From: Candidatus Parabeggiatoa sp. nov. 2 | GTDB taxonomy: Bacteria; Pseudomonadota; Gammaproteobacteria; Beggiatoales; Beggiatoaceae | Length of the DNA stretch: 64,000 nt | Assembly: GCA_002085445.1 (NCBI GenBank) | Contig: NBMI01000005.1 | Span: 1-64,000 of the forward strand | Reading direction: 5' to 3' | In this document: piece after piece, positions 47,978-58,257 of the stretch | Layout of the letters: every line of letters begins with the position of its first letter | Numbering within the stretch: position 1 is the stretch's first letter | Notes under the pieces: model-generated | What the model was told of the DNA's origin: nothing | Database searches by the model: none | What the model saw: the letters and a program-made list of their open reading frames with translations, nothing else | Position numbers and translations under genes: made by a program

Positions 47978-49270
47978 TTAATTTTTGTGGGCAATAATAT
48001 GATATTCACCAAGTCCTTCTTTGGCACCTTCTCGTTTCGATAGCACCCACCTGTGTCCACGTTTTCTGATGAAGTTAATGGTGATTTCTGAGAATCCAAT
48101 CATTTCCATGATGGTTTTGCTATGCTCATGCGTTTTGATATGAACACCATACAAGGCGGCATCGGCAACTACCCAATGAATTTGTCCTCCCGGTTTCAAT
48201 ACTCTAAACACTTCTGTTAAAACAGATTGAATCTGGGAGTAATATGGATAAACCAGAAAATCATAATCTTTTTTGCCAGCATGACTATTTTTCTGGGTAG
48301 ATAATTCACCAACAATAGGTGCCAGTTCGTTTTGAAGCTTCAAAGGTAAAGAATTCCTCTTGTCATCTTGGAAGGTTTGACTTTTCTTATGTTTTAAAGC
48401 CGTCGTGGTGTTGGTGACTAAATTTTTTCTCACTTTTTCCGTGATATGTTTCCAAGAATCAGCCCAACCCAATAAATATAAATGTAACCGTGTCATTTCC
48501 GCAAAGTCGAAATTATTTAAGTAAGGCGGTGAGGTAATACAAATACCTATACTATTATTTTCTAATTCTGACATAGATTCTGAAGATTTTAGGTAACAAC
48601 GGGGAATCGGTTGATGAATCCAATGGGTTTTATACCAATGAGATTCAATATCTTCTGTTAACATATTAACGGCTAATTCGACAGCATTTTGAAACGAAAG
48701 GCTTTTCTTTTTAGAGTCTGGGGCTTTATAAATACCATCTGTTTGTGCTTCACAAGCGGTTTCACAAGCCTTAAGGAATAGTGCAACGGCTAGTGGTTTA
48801 GATTCTACCTGTGTTAAATGAACCGCAGTGGCAGCACGACAGATTGGTTCTCTGTTTGACTCAGAATACATTTTGGCAATGAATTTTTGAGCATCCTTTG
48901 CCCATAGCGTCGGTACTTTTTCAGTCAAAAGCTTATTCGCCAATTCATTGATGTCATCCTTGGTATAATTCATCAGTTTAGCCTTTGCCAAAGTATAGAA
49001 AATCGGATGCGCTTCATAGCCCACACTGTTAAAACCTAAATTTCTAGCTGCCACCAATGTCGTTCCACAGCCAAGAAACGGATCTAAAACCACATCTTCA
49101 GTTGGGTTTTTATCGGATAAACAGGCTTCAACAAATTCAATCGAATAACCGGCAATAAAGTTTGCCCAACGTTGCACCCGGTATTGATGGCTCAGAGTAT
49201 TAGTGGATAATTTTTCAATAGGACAATTTGACTGTGGGAAAAGTGAAAGATTTTCGGTTGTTATTTTCAT
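47978..49270 (-). CDS. Type II N4-cytosine DNA methyltransferase
   Basis: 430 residues. SAM-binding motif I DPFLGCGTTLVAARNLGFNS (about residues 62-81) and the catalytic motif IV ITSPPYLNNFDF. TSPPY is characteristic of m4C enzymes. The C-terminal FRVLKPGGQIHWVVADA is typical of the fold. It protects the host DNA from the adjacent endonuclease at 46934. Overlap is absent but spacing is 9 bp, so they are co-transcribed, probably with the broken DUF4435 gene 17 bp upstream. Confidence 0.92.
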   Translation of the reverse strand: MKITTENLSLFPQSNCPIEKLSTNTLSHQYRVQRWANFIAGYSIEFVEACLSDKNPTEDVVLDPFLGCGTTLVAARNLGFNSVGYEAHPIFYTLAKAKLMNYTKDDINELANKLLTEKVPTLWAKDAQKFIAKMYSESNREPICRAATAVHLTQVESKPLAVALFLKACETACEAQTDGIYKAPDSKKKSLSFQNAVELAVNMLTEDIESHWYKTHWIHQPIPRCYLKSSESMSELENNSIGICITSPPYLNNFDFAEMTRLHLYLLGWADSWKHITEKVRKNLVTNTTTALKHKKSQTFQDDKRNSLPLKLQNELAPIVGELSTQKNSHAGKKDYDFLVYPYYSQIQSVLTEVFRVLKPGGQIHWVVADAALYGVHIKTHEHSKTIMEMIGFSEITINFIRKRGHRWVLSKREGAKEGLGEYHIIAHKN

Positions 49271-49287
49271 ATAGATATCAGTTAATT

Positions 49288-49971
49288 TTAAAGTGCTTTT
49301 TTTAGCGATTTTATCAACCTTTCCATGTCAACATGTTTTTTAACCAATTTAATTCCTATTTCGTAAAGTGCTTGGGTACTATGCTTAGGTTTTCTCTTGG
49401 TAGCACTGAGATATCGAGTGAGTAATTCAAAAAGTCTTTTCCCTCTTACTTTAAGTTTATACTCAGATTGGATTTCTAATAAGGTGTTTTGCGATGGAGA
49501 TTGAAAGCCTCGAACAGCGATTAAATGGGTGTTTATGCCAGTTTCGCCCAGCTTTACAATTTGATTGATATGAAAATCAACCTGGTGTTCTTTGTCCGCA
49601 TTGCTCAACTTCAAACGCAAACCATTCAATAACACTGTCAAGTACCTTATTGAAATCATCCTGTTCGTTTTTGTCCAACAATTTTTCTAGCGTTGAACCC
49701 GCATAGATATCGTTTTCTATGCTATATCCTTTTGTCCAGACAATATCGGCATAAGTCGCTGGAATAGCAGTAAATAACCACATATCTTGATCCGCCAAAA
49801 AAGCGGTTTTAAGATGGGAAAACTCAGACTTTTTCTGATATCCCGCGAGCAAATTCTTTGTATTGTCATATCATATTTACCTTCAACAAGAATGGTTGGT
49901 AACGTTGTATGGATTAATGTGGCAACGAGTTCATCAGTGGTAAGGGAGGAGCGTGAAAATAATATACTCAT
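49288..49971 (-). pseudogene. Broken DUF4435 (TOPRIM-like) defence-type gene
   Basis: Three overlapping minus-strand frames read in order. First comes LVATLIHTTLPTILVEGKYD + MTIQR. Then, shifted near 49858, comes LAGYQKKSEFSHLKTAFLAD + QDMWLF and WTKGYSIENDIY. Then, shifted near 49600, comes NADKEHQVDFHINQIVKLGE to 49288. The VEGKxD start, the xxxDxD centre and YSIEN are the pattern of DUF4435, a TOPRIM-related family that includes the AriB subunit of PARIS anti-phage systems. No AriA-like ATPase is present. Two frameshifts make it inactive unless they are sequencing errors. Confidence 0.72.
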
Positions 49972-50043
49972 AGAGAAAAAAAGTTTTTTTTGAGTGTGTG
50001 AGTATTTTATTTAGCCACAACTCACATAAAGATTAAGTCGCTA

Positions 50044-50217
50044 AAGCGCCTACTACTAACTTAGGCGCTAAACAAATACGACTAACTTAGGCGCTAAACA
50101 AATACGACTAACTTAGGCGCTAAACAAATACTACTAACTTTAGGCGCTAAACAAATACGACTAACTTAGGCGCTAAACAAATACTACAAGCTTAGGCGCT
50201 AAACAAATACTACAAAC
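50044..50217. repeat. 26-bp tandem repeat
   Basis: About seven copies of 'ctaacttaggcgctaaacaa' + 'atacga' with a period of about 26 bp. Sequence varies only at 'gacta/tacta/tacaa'. Non-coding. Confidence 0.9.
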
Positions 50218-50259
50218 TTTGCATATCCTGCGAGCAATTATTTTTAGCATCATTCTCAA

Positions 50260-50940
50260 CTACTGAATCTGTTGACTTAAACCAGCGACGGTGGGTGATT
50301 CAAACAAGCATCGCAATGGTAATTCACAAGCAAAAGCGTCTGATATCCGTGAGATGACTTGATTTGCCAACAGAGAATGCCCCCCAGTTCAAAGAAATTA
50401 TCATGAATACCCACCCGTTCAACTCCCAAAACTTCTGCCCAAATATCGGCCAACCGTTCTTCCTCAGTGGTGCGAGGAGCCACAAAGGATTGATAACAAT
50501 GCCCTCTATAGATGTTCAGAAAAATAATTTAAAAAAAGCCAATAGTGAATAAATAGATGTCCAAGATTTATCGAGGACTCAGGACGAAATAGATGTCCAA
50601 GAAGACGTCCAAGATTTATCGAGGACTCCGGACGTCTAACAGAGTGACGTGTAACCCTGACAAATAAAAATCTCCCACCGGGGCATTTTGTAGCACAAAC
50701 ATGACTTGGAACAGCAGTGTGTAACTCAAGTGACGTTCTGGTTGTAGAATAATTTCAACCAATTGTTCAATTGGGACATCTTGATGAGCATAAGCATCAA
50801 GGCTGACTTGTTTCACTTGACTCAATAAATCTTGGAAACGAGGATGGTTGGCAAAGGCGAAGTACCAGCGTATTAACAAAAAAACCAATCAAAGATTCAA
50901 TATCGCGATATTTACGATTGGCAATTTGGCTTTCCACGAC
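50260..50940 (-). pseudogene. Remnant of a nonribosomal peptide synthetase (condensation and carrier parts)
   Basis: On the minus strand, 50940-50616 encodes condensation-domain motifs in two frames: QIANRKYRDIESLIGFFVNT + LVLR, then HPRFQDLLSQVKQVSLDAYA + HQDVPIEQLVE. After a 'gtccaagatttatcgagga' repeat, 50483-50260 encodes a carrier-protein end: [20 protein letters not shown] + [14 protein letters not shown]. Adding one G in a six-G run restores [14 protein letters not shown] and the normal end [12 protein letters not shown] before the stop at 50260. The adenylation domain is missing. Non-functional. Confidence 0.8.
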
Positions 50941-51465
50941 TGCCAAACGTTAGTTTGGACGACTTCCTTACGTTTGGACGCTTATCGGGGCAAAAACGCG
51001 GGACGAAGCGAGAGCACTTATGACTGTGTACAGTATACTAATGAAAAATTAAAAATGAAAGCCTAAAATTTTTAGTGACTAGAGTAGTAGTCGCAAAAGC
51101 TACTCACAAGCAGCTCGTCTTTTGTTTACCCACTTAACTATATAATTTGACTGGAAGTCATTTTCACGGATTTGAAATAGGTTCTGTATATAATTAAAAA
51201 ACGCACCGCCTTATGTTCACAAAATGCGACGCTCAGCGGAACTTTTGGCATTCCCAACATAAGGATCGCTGCCATTCAGTTAAGACGATTCCGGGTTTAT
51301 TTTAATTATACTGAACACTGTCATCCTTAAGCCTTTTTGTCATGTCTCATTTTGCTCTAACTTCTCCTGTGTCGCCCAAGATTCCTCCGATCCTAAAAAT
51401 GACTTTCAGCGCAGTTTGTAACGCTGCAAAGTATAAATAGCATTGAAACTCTGGCCGGAAACCCT

Positions 51466-51500
51466 AAAACTGATAACTGATAACTGATAACTGATAACTA
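51466..51500. repeat. TAACTGA heptamer tandem repeat
   Basis: Four to five tandem copies of TAACTGA, ending 40 bp before the ATG of the pstB remnant. Confidence 0.92.
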
Positions 51501-51539
51501 AAAACGACTGAAAATAATACATGCACTCACGCCATCGAC

Positions 51540-52230
51540 ATGACTTCGTTAGGCCGAGGAGAATCTTCGCTCAATCTTGACAATGAAACCATCAGCCTTG
51601 AAGTCAAAAACTTGAATCTTTACTATGAATGTTGTCTCTTGCGTGCGTGCGTTTATTTCATTTTGTGGGCCATGATTTGATTTGAAATCATTCACGTTTT
51701 AACCCTTAATTCGCATTATGACGATAAACAGGCCTTAGGAAACATCAACATGCGAATACCGCAAAATCGCGCGTGACGGCCTATATTGGGCCCAGTGGTT
51801 GCGGTAAATCCACCCTGTTACGCTGCTTTAATCGGATGAATGACTTGGTAGATAGTGCCGGTGTAGAGGGTGAAATTTGGTTGGATGGTGAAAATATCTA
51901 CCATCCGTCTGTGAATGTGGCCGATTTGCGGCGGCGGGTGGGCATGGTATTCCAAAAACCCAATCCGTTTCCTAAAACCATTTACGAAAATGTCGCTTAT
52001 GGTTTACGTCTACAAGGCATTAACAATCGCCGCATCCTAAACGAAGTCGTGGAAAAATCCCTCAAAGGGGCCGCTTTATGGGATGAAGTCAAAGATCGTT
52101 TGCAAGAGAATGCGCTCGGCTTATCAGGTGGACAACAACAACGACTCGTCATTGCACGAGCGATTGCGATTGAGCCAGAAGTACTATTGTTGGATGAACC
52201 GTTCTCCGATTTGGGCCGACAACATATCTC
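51540..52230 (+). pseudogene. pstB: Broken pstB (phosphate ABC transporter ATPase)
   Basis: The N-terminus starts at ATG 51540: MTSLGRGESSLNLDNETISL + EVKNLNLYY. It is interrupted by about 80 bp of foreign repeat (about 51635-51715, bounded by 'tatga'). It resumes as [17 protein letters not shown], and a two-base CG insertion near 51772 shifts the frame. Then come [20 protein letters not shown] (Walker A), the signature [11 protein letters not shown] and Walker B EVLLLDEP. After that residue similarity ends ([10 protein letters not shown]), and the last roughly 65 residues including the H-loop are missing. It cannot make a working ATPase. Confidence 0.85.
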
Positions 52231-52518
52231 ATTCCACGGTTCGGTTCCTGCTTCAACCAAGCTGGTTGTTTCCAGAATTCCAGAAGCAGGCGTTAGTTCC
52301 AAATAAGTAGTCAACTCTAATTTCAACGATCAACATAAACAGACAAATTCCAGAAACAGAGCCGTCTTGTCCGCCGGAGCTCGCCGTACACCTTAAACAT
52401 CTTTTATTGTTTTACTAAATAAAAAATCAGTAGTCAACTCTAATTTCAACGAACAACATAAACAGACAAATTTGTCAATATTTGTCCATAAAATGGTGAA
52501 CTGTTTTTAACCCTCCAA

Positions 52519-52562
52519 TGATAACTGATAACTGATAACTGATAACTGATAACTGATAACTT
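52519..52562. repeat. TAACTGA heptamer tandem repeat
   Basis: Six tandem copies of TAACTGA between the truncated pstB and the phoU remnant, in the place where the missing pstB 3' end and the phoU start should be. Confidence 0.93.
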
Positions 52563-52570
52563 AACCAGCC

Positions 52571-53157
52571 GTGATGTCGAACTGGCTAAACGTGTCTACA
52601 CGAGCGATTACTTCCGTCAATGCCTTGGAAGTGGCGATTGACGAAGAGAGTACGCGGATTTTGGCAATCCGCCAATCCACCGCTAGGGATTTGCGTTTGG
52701 TTATGGCCGTCATAAAAACCATTCCTGATATCGAAAGAATTGGCGATCAAGCAGGGCGTATTGCACATATAGCCTTGCAGATGCTGGGCCAAACTCTCAG
52801 GCCAAACATTTTGTTGCCATTAGTCATCTTGGCAACCATGTACGACAGATGTTACATGATGCCTTGGATGCTTTTGCGCGTATCGACGTTGAAACGGCGT
52901 TGCAAGTTATCCATGAAGATCTAAAAGTGGATCAAGAATATGATAATATGAGTCGTCAATTGCTCACCTACATGATGGAAGATCCACGCACGATTCCAAT
53001 CGTGTTAAATATTATGTGGTCAGCACGCGCCCTAGAACGAATTGCCGCGCATTATTAAATATTTGCGAATACCTGATTTACTTACGAATAAGGCAAAGAC
53101 GTGCGCCACGTTAGCCTAGAAAAAGTGGAAGAACAGGCCCTGCAACCGCGCTCTTGA
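52571..53157 (+). pseudogene. phoU: Broken phoU (phosphate signalling regulator)
   Basis: Pieces of PhoU lie in several frames: NALEVAIDEESTRILAIRQS + TARDLRLVMAVIKTIPDIER + IGDQAGRIAHIAL; then, shifted, ISHLGNHVRQMLHDALDAFA to IVLNIMWSARALERIAAH; then GKDVRHVSLEKVEEQAL at 53088-53157. A stop replaces the Lys after the HY residues at 53056, and a frameshift separates the final piece. The N-terminal part is lost to heptamer repeats. With the neighbouring pstB, the phosphate-uptake regulatory locus is decayed here. Confidence 0.85.
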
Positions 53158-53168
53158 GGTTATTTATG

Positions 53169-53431
53169 ACGTGAGTTCGACGTTAATTTTCAATAAGTTA
53201 TCGAAATTTTCGATTAACCAATTGTTTGACAATAATTAATTGATAAAACCAACTTTTTTGACGATTAAACCCTTAATATTAATAAGGTCAATAACCGAAA
53301 ATTGTGGGCCATAGAGTGAAATGAGTCAGTCAATGTTTTTTTAACGGATTGATCTAAAAGTCATTATAATATAACTCGTTGATAGAATTAATAATTCTAT
53401 AACTCACTGAGAATTAAAGTCGAGCTCACGT
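53169..53431. mobile_element. MITE-like element with ACGTGAGTTCGAC ends
   Basis: Ends ACGTGAGTTCGACGTT and AAAGTCGAGCTCACGT bound 263 bp. The interior shares 'attgtgggccata', 'aagtcattataa' and 'aacccttaatattaata' with the 432-bp copy at 19259-19690, which has one internal segment twice. It begins 12 bp after the phoU remnant. Confidence 0.8.
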
Positions 53432-53746
53432 TTATGCGAATATTTCGGGCTCAAAAGAAAAATGAAAAATGAACAAAGATGTCATTTCGTTTCGGTTTCG
53501 GTTTCTTTGCTCTGAGAAAGCTTGAGAAAGCTTGAGAAACCTTATAAAATCACGTATCTGAAATACGTGTTTATAAGTCATTGATTTTTTGTCTGATTCA
53601 ATTCAACCCTTCATTCGCATTATTTATACTTTGCACGGCTGAAATTTTGACTATGCACACAAATCGTTCGTAGAGTGGACAAGCGGGCAGCAAGGACTTT
53701 CCAAATACCAAAAATCGTACCCGCTCTTGCTTGCCCACCGGCGCGT

Positions 53747-54010
53747 ATAGTCGCCCCAAAAATATTGATAACTATTGATATTAGCTGGACATTATCTAAA
53801 AAAATTTTAAAAATTATTTTTAAAGTAACATAAGGGTGCTTGAGGTGGTTAGCCTTTTTAGTTAAAAAAAAGGGATTCTCAAGCATTCAAGTAATCCTAA
53901 GCTCTCATTAGGCTAGGGGATAAAGGGCTGATACTCCCACTTCTATTAATCGTGTCGACTCATTTGTTGACATGTCAATAGTTGTCAATAGAATTGCTAT
54001 CTGAGACTCG
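53747..54010. repeat. Hairpin repeat, copy 1
   Basis: Starts 'gtatagtcgccccaaaaata' + 'ttgataactattgatatt' and ends with an inverted counterpart 'tgtcaatagttgtcaatag' + 'aattgctatctgag'. It shares 'gataaagggctgatactccc' with a shorter copy at 55022-55160. MITE-like, no ORF supported. Confidence 0.65.
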
Positions 54011-54461
54011 AAAAATCATAGACTTAAAAAGTTATGTGCATAGAGTAGAAATCGAAGGGGTTGGGGGTGTGTAAAAATTGATCTCGCGTAGCGACGAACG
54101 ATGTTCAAATCATAACCGTTTGCAGTATATGCTCATTCAATTTTTTTAATACCTGCACGGGTACTTATGCTCATTCAAAATGAAAAATGATGATTCAAAA
54201 TGATCATTCTCGGAATCCGTTTTTGTTAAAAAACTTTTGCCGAGGCAAACGTTTTTTCTTGAAATGCTTTGCCTCAAAAAGGCTAACAAAATCCGTGTCG
54301 GTGCCTGTCCAATTTTTAAGTCACTGATTTGACTTAACTCAATTGAACTGTTCATTCACATTATTTACAATAAATCAATTCTTGTCTTACGACTCGTAGT
54401 TCAGAGGTGTCGGGTGCGATTAAAAGTGATACTCAATGATCAAGTTTTTAGTCTGACAATA

Positions 54462-54665
54462 ATAACTACAAGGATTGTATGCTTATGAAGGGATTTTAGA
54501 TGCAAGCATAAAATCACTCTCGATTTTTCTTTGAATAAGCATTTGCTGATTGAATAGCTTTCTTCGAAACGATTTTATTTTCCAAGGAAAGCTAAAAATT
54601 TATCGAATTTGTTCATTGCGATAAATTAGCGAAGAAATCCTTTTTTATATACAATCCTTGTAGTT
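54462..54665. mobile_element. CAAGGATTGTATATAATAAG-family hairpin element
   Basis: The left end 'ataactacaaggattgtatg' faces the right end 'ttttttatatacaatccttg' + 'tag'. The left flank 'gatcaagtttttagtctgac' is the same as at 5788 and 61951, so the true element may be longer than the visible inverted repeat. Confidence 0.75.
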
Positions 54666-55021
54666 TTTCATTAGTATAATAGTCGCTCTTGACACACCCC
54701 TCTCGGATTCCGTTTTTCGCGAAAAACCTTTGCATCGCCCCTTCGATCCGGGGAGTAAAATCGCACGTAAAGTCCCCTTACGTCAGGGGATGAACGGAGT
54801 GTGTCACGGCTCTGGCAAAAACGCTTTACGAGTTCAGAGCGAAGCGAGAGCATTTTATAACGGTGTGCAGTATAGTCGCTTTGGGCCGTCTTTCATCAAA
54901 TTGACTAAAGCGGCGACGACGAACTTGACTTATTTAGACGAAACGAATACCATAACAACCATTCGTCATACCATACCGATACCGGCAAAGGCCTAATTTA
55001 ATTAATTTGATAAAAAGGCTT

Positions 55022-55160
55022 GTATAGTCGGCCCAAAAATATTGATAACTTAGGCGAGGGGATAAAGGGCTGATACTCCCGCAATTCCTAATTGTTGAAA
55101 GACATACTCCATTTAGTATGCATGTCAATAATTATCAATAGAATTGCTATCTCCAGATTG
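55022..55160. repeat. Hairpin repeat, copy 2
   Basis: Shorter copy of 53747-54010: 'gtatagtcggcccaaaaata', 'gataaagggctgatactccc' and 'caatagaattgctatctcc' are shared. It lies just upstream of the tRNA gene. Confidence 0.65.
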
Positions 55161-55193
55161 AAACTAGGATATAATTATCACCTTTCAAACAAC

Positions 55194-55268
55194 GGGCGCG
55201 TAGCTCAGTGGTAGAGCACTACCTCGACACGGTAGGGGTCGGTGGTTCAATCCCACTCGCGCCCACCA
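55194..55268 (+). tRNA. tRNA-Val (anticodon GAC)
   Basis: Complete cloverleaf: acceptor GGGCGCG/CGCGCCC, D arm GCTC-AGTGGTA-GAGC, anticodon stem CTACC/GGTAG with loop TCGACAC (anticodon GAC, reading GUC/GUU valine codons), T arm GGTGG-TTCAATC-CCACT, discriminator A and an encoded CCA end (55266-55268). It is 75 nt long. Confidence 0.96.
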
Positions 55269-55277
55269 TCTTTCTCC

Positions 55278-55305
55278 CAAAGCACGGTTTTATCGTGCTT
55301 TTTTT
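55278..55305 (+). terminator. Intrinsic terminator after tRNA-Val
   Basis: The stem AAGCACG / CGTGCTT with a short loop is followed by seven T residues, 10 bp after the tRNA CCA end. Confidence 0.85.
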
Positions 55306-55500
55306 GTTTTTGGTCTCAGTAATTTTTTACCCTCATACTGGGGTGGTGAAAAATAAATTCAGAAGGCACCTAAACTTGATCCTATTTTTATTCCGCTATG
55401 ATTACTTTTTTAATATAAACAATCAGTTAAATAATAGTGTTGTAGTTCACAATTAGCTTCGCTGAGCTTCTGTTCGTTTACTTCGTTCTCTTCGTTCTCG

Positions 55501-55534
55501 TCACAATTCACAATTCACAATTCACAATTCACAG
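55501..55534. repeat. ACAATTC heptamer tandem repeat
   Basis: Four to five copies of the 7-bp unit ACAATTC. Degenerate 7-bp units of the same sequence (gaattgt on the other strand) occur at 18471-18505. Confidence 0.9.
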
Positions 55535-55818
55535 CTGTTCCTATTTTGGGGCCATTTTAGGTAATTAATTGAATTAGGACTGACGCCTTGACAAATTAAA
55601 TTCATTTCAAATTCAATGATTTCTTGACAAAACCCCGTTTCGCCAACGGAGCGCATTATGTCAATAAAATCCGTCATAAGTTAATCCTTTCATCTCTGTG
55701 TGTCCACAACAGGGCCACCAATAACGAATTCATTTTCCCTCACCCCGGCCCTCTAGTCCGAAGGGGTATTCCCTTTCCCATTATGGGGAGAAGGGTGATT
55801 TAATCAACGGACTCTCTC
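55535..55818. other. Upstream region of thrS
   Basis: A 'ttttggggccatttta' repeat, AT-rich DNA and a 'ccctcaccccggccctctag' hairpin repeat end 15 bp before the thrS start. A thrS operator-like RNA structure is not recognisable. Confidence 0.4.
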
Positions 55819-57726
55819 ATGCCTATCATCACATTGCCCGACGGCAGTCAACGTCAATTTGAAACTCCCGTAACGGTGGCCGAAGTCGCCGCCAGTATCG
55901 GTGCCGGCCTTGCAAAAGCCGCTTTGGCAGGCAAGGTGAATGGCCGTTTGGTAGACACCTCAACTGTCATTGAAGACGATGTGCAATTGGCAATTATCAC
56001 TGACCGCGATCCACAAAGCCTAGAAATCATACGCCATTCCTGTGCCCATTTAATGGCGCAAGCCGTTAAAAGCCTCTTCCCAGAAGCCCAAGTCACTATT
56101 GGCCCCGTTGTTGAGAATGGTTTCTATTACGATTTTTCCGACGAAAAAAGCTTTACGCCCGAAGACTTAGAAAAAATTCAGGCCAAAATGGAAGAACTGG
56201 CCGCCCAAAATTTCACCGTGACGCGCTCCGTCATGTTACGCGATGAAGCCACCCAATTTTTCCGGGATAAAGGTGAAGAATACAAGGCCCAAATTATTGA
56301 GTCGATTCCCACTAATGAAGCAATTTCCTTATATCAACAAGATAATTTTATTGACTTGTGTCGGGGGCCGCATGTGCCTAGCACGGGCAAAATAAAGGCC
56401 TTTAAATTAATGAAACTCGCGGGCGCGTATTGGCGGGGCGATTCCAATAACGAAATGCTACAACGCATTTACGGTACCGCGTGGACAAACAAAAAAGACC
56501 TCAAAGCCTATTTGCACCGCCTAGAAGAGGCTGAAAAACGCGATCACCGCAAACTTGGCAAACAATTAGACTTATTTCATGTCCAAGAAGAAGCCCCCGG
56601 CATGGTTTTTTGGCACGACAAAGGCTGGCAAATTTACTTAACTATCCAAACCTACATCCGGCGCGTCTTGCGTGAGCATGGTTATCAAGAAGTCCATACC
56701 CCACAATTAGTAGACCGTTCTTTGTGGGAAAAATCCGGGCATTGGGACAAATTCAGCGATGATATGTTTACGACACACTCAGAAAATCGTGAATATGCCA
56801 TCAAACCCATGAACTGCCCCTGTCATATTCAAATTTTCAATCAGGGCCTCAAAAGTTACCGCGATTTACCCTTACGGATGGCCGAATTTGGCTCATGTCA
56901 TCGCAACGAAGCCTCTGGCACCATGCATGGGCTGCTGCGGATACGCCATTTTGTCCAAGATGATGCCCATATTTTTTGTACCGAAGAACAGATTCAACAC
57001 GAAGTATCTGATTTTATTGACTTATTATTTCAAGTCTATGCCGACTTTGGTTTTAGTAACCTCATTATTAAATTATCTACCCGCCCCGAACAACGTGTCG
57101 GCAGTGACGAAGTTTGGGGTAAGGCCGAAAAAGCCTTAGAATTAGCTTTAAATAACAAAGCGTTAAATTGGGAATTACAACCGGGTGAAGGCGCATTTTA
57201 CGGCCCCAAGATAGAATTTTCGCTCAAAGACTGTCTGGAGCGCGTCTGGCAATGTGGCACGATTCAAGTGGATTTTTCCATGCCCGGTCGTTTGGGGGCC
57301 GAATATGTTGCCCCTGATGGCAGCAAACAAGTCCCAGTTATGTTACATCGCGCCATACTAGGATCATTAGAACGATTTATTGGTATACTTATAGAAGAAC
57401 ACGCTGGGGCGTTGCCAGTGTGGCTCGCGCCCGTGCAAGCCGTCATACTAACTATCACTGACAAACATGCCGACTATGCCAAACAAATCGAAGCGCATAT
57501 GCAAAAACACGGATTTCGTGTCGCAGCAGACTTGAGAAATGAAAAAATTGGGCTTAAAATTCGTGAACATACTTTACAAAAAGTGCCCTATCTACTGATA
57601 GTCGGACAAAAAGAAGTTGAAAATCAACAAGTAGCCGTGCGATTGCTCAAAGGTGAAGACAAAGGTGCGATGTCACTAACGGCTTTCACCGAACAACTAA
57701 GCTTCGATATTGCCGGCTACATTTAG
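55819..57726 (+). CDS. thrS: Threonyl-tRNA synthetase
   Basis: 635 residues, normal length. TGS domain (1 to about 62, [20 protein letters not shown]), the editing domain with [20 protein letters not shown], the class II catalytic core with the zinc ligand in [10 protein letters not shown], motif 2 [20 protein letters not shown] + QDDAHIF and motif 3 in [19 protein letters not shown], and the C-terminal anticodon-binding domain. It charges tRNA-Thr in the cytoplasm. It heads the conserved thrS-infC-rpmI-rplT run; infC follows after 12 bp in the same frame. Confidence 0.98.
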   Translation: MPIITLPDGSQRQFETPVTVAEVAASIGAGLAKAALAGKVNGRLVDTSTVIEDDVQLAIITDRDPQSLEIIRHSCAHLMAQAVKSLFPEAQVTIGPVVENGFYYDFSDEKSFTPEDLEKIQAKMEELAAQNFTVTRSVMLRDEATQFFRDKGEEYKAQIIESIPTNEAISLYQQDNFIDLCRGPHVPSTGKIKAFKLMKLAGAYWRGDSNNEMLQRIYGTAWTNKKDLKAYLHRLEEAEKRDHRKLGKQLDLFHVQEEAPGMVFWHDKGWQIYLTIQTYIRRVLREHGYQEVHTPQLVDRSLWEKSGHWDKFSDDMFTTHSENREYAIKPMNCPCHIQIFNQGLKSYRDLPLRMAEFGSCHRNEASGTMHGLLRIRHFVQDDAHIFCTEEQIQHEVSDFIDLLFQVYADFGFSNLIIKLSTRPEQRVGSDEVWGKAEKALELALNNKALNWELQPGEGAFYGPKIEFSLKDCLERVWQCGTIQVDFSMPGRLGAEYVAPDGSKQVPVMLHRAILGSLERFIGILIEEHAGALPVWLAPVQAVILTITDKHADYAKQIEAHMQKHGFRVAADLRNEKIGLKIREHTLQKVPYLLIVGQKEVENQQVAVRLLKGEDKGAMSLTAFTEQLSFDIAGYI

Positions 57727-57741
57727 GAGGACAGTTACATC
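57726..57741 (+). promoter_or_regulatory. infC ribosome-binding site and rare start
   Basis: GGAGGA (57726-57731) followed by a 7-nt spacer and ATC. It decides the infC start and overlaps the thrS stop codon TAG (57724-57726), so the two genes may be translationally coupled. Confidence 0.85.
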
Positions 57742-58257
57742 GCTCACGACAAACGCACACGCCTGAATCGAACAATTATCGCACATAATGTGCGGTTGAT
57801 AGATGCCGATGGTCAACAAATTGGCATCGTATCCAACCGTGAGGCGCAACAAAAAGCACAAGAAGCCGAATTGGATTTGGTGGAAATCGTCCCTAACGCC
57901 AAACCACCCGTATGCCGGATAATGGACTATGGCAAGTTTCAGTTTGAACAAAACAAGAAACTTCGTTCCGCCAAGAAAAAACAAAAACAGGTACAACTCA
58001 AGGAAGTCAAATTCCGTCCTAATACGGACGATGGGGATTATCAGGTTAAAGTACGCAACCTGATACGTTTCCTAGAAGAGGGGGACAAAGCCAAAGTCAC
58101 CTTACGCTTTCGTGGTCGAGAAATGGCCCATCAAGATTTGGGCTATAAACTGCTCAAGCGTGTGGAGGCGGATTTGTCTGAATACGGTACCGTTGAACAA
58201 CGTCCCAGAATGGAAGGACGGCAAATGGTGATGGTGCTTGGGCCGATAAAAAAATAA
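57739..58257 (+). CDS. infC: Translation initiation factor IF-3 with AUC start codon
   Basis: 172 residues if translation starts at ATC 57739, giving (M)[20 protein letters not shown] then [16 protein letters not shown]. The Shine-Dalgarno sequence GGAGGA at 57726-57731 lies 7 nt upstream. There is no ATG, GTG or TTG between the thrS stop and the GTG at 57790, which would remove conserved N-terminal residues. IF-3 genes characteristically use AUU or AUC starts, which IF-3 itself discriminates against, giving autoregulation. The body ([41 protein letters not shown]) is standard. Confidence 0.93.
   Translation: MAHDKRTRLNRTIIAHNVRLIDADGQQIGIVSNREAQQKAQEAELDLVEIVPNAKPPVCRIMDYGKFQFEQNKKLRSAKKKQKQVQLKEVKFRPNTDDGDYQVKVRNLIRFLEEGDKAKVTLRFRGREMAHQDLGYKLLKRVEADLSEYGTVEQRPRMEGRQMVMVLGPIKK

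Noticed and set aside
49577-49993. Separate small genes in the 49288-49971 region
   Set aside because: The three overlapping frames read as consecutive parts of one DUF4435-like protein, so they are treated as one pseudogene.
53620-53886. Minus-strand ORF of 88 codons
   Set aside because: It lies over a hairpin repeat whose other copy (55022-55160) does not keep the frame.
54671-54996. ORFs around 54671-54996 on both strands
   Set aside because: Short, overlapping on opposite strands, and composed of the 'cacacccctctcgga' repeat; no domain.
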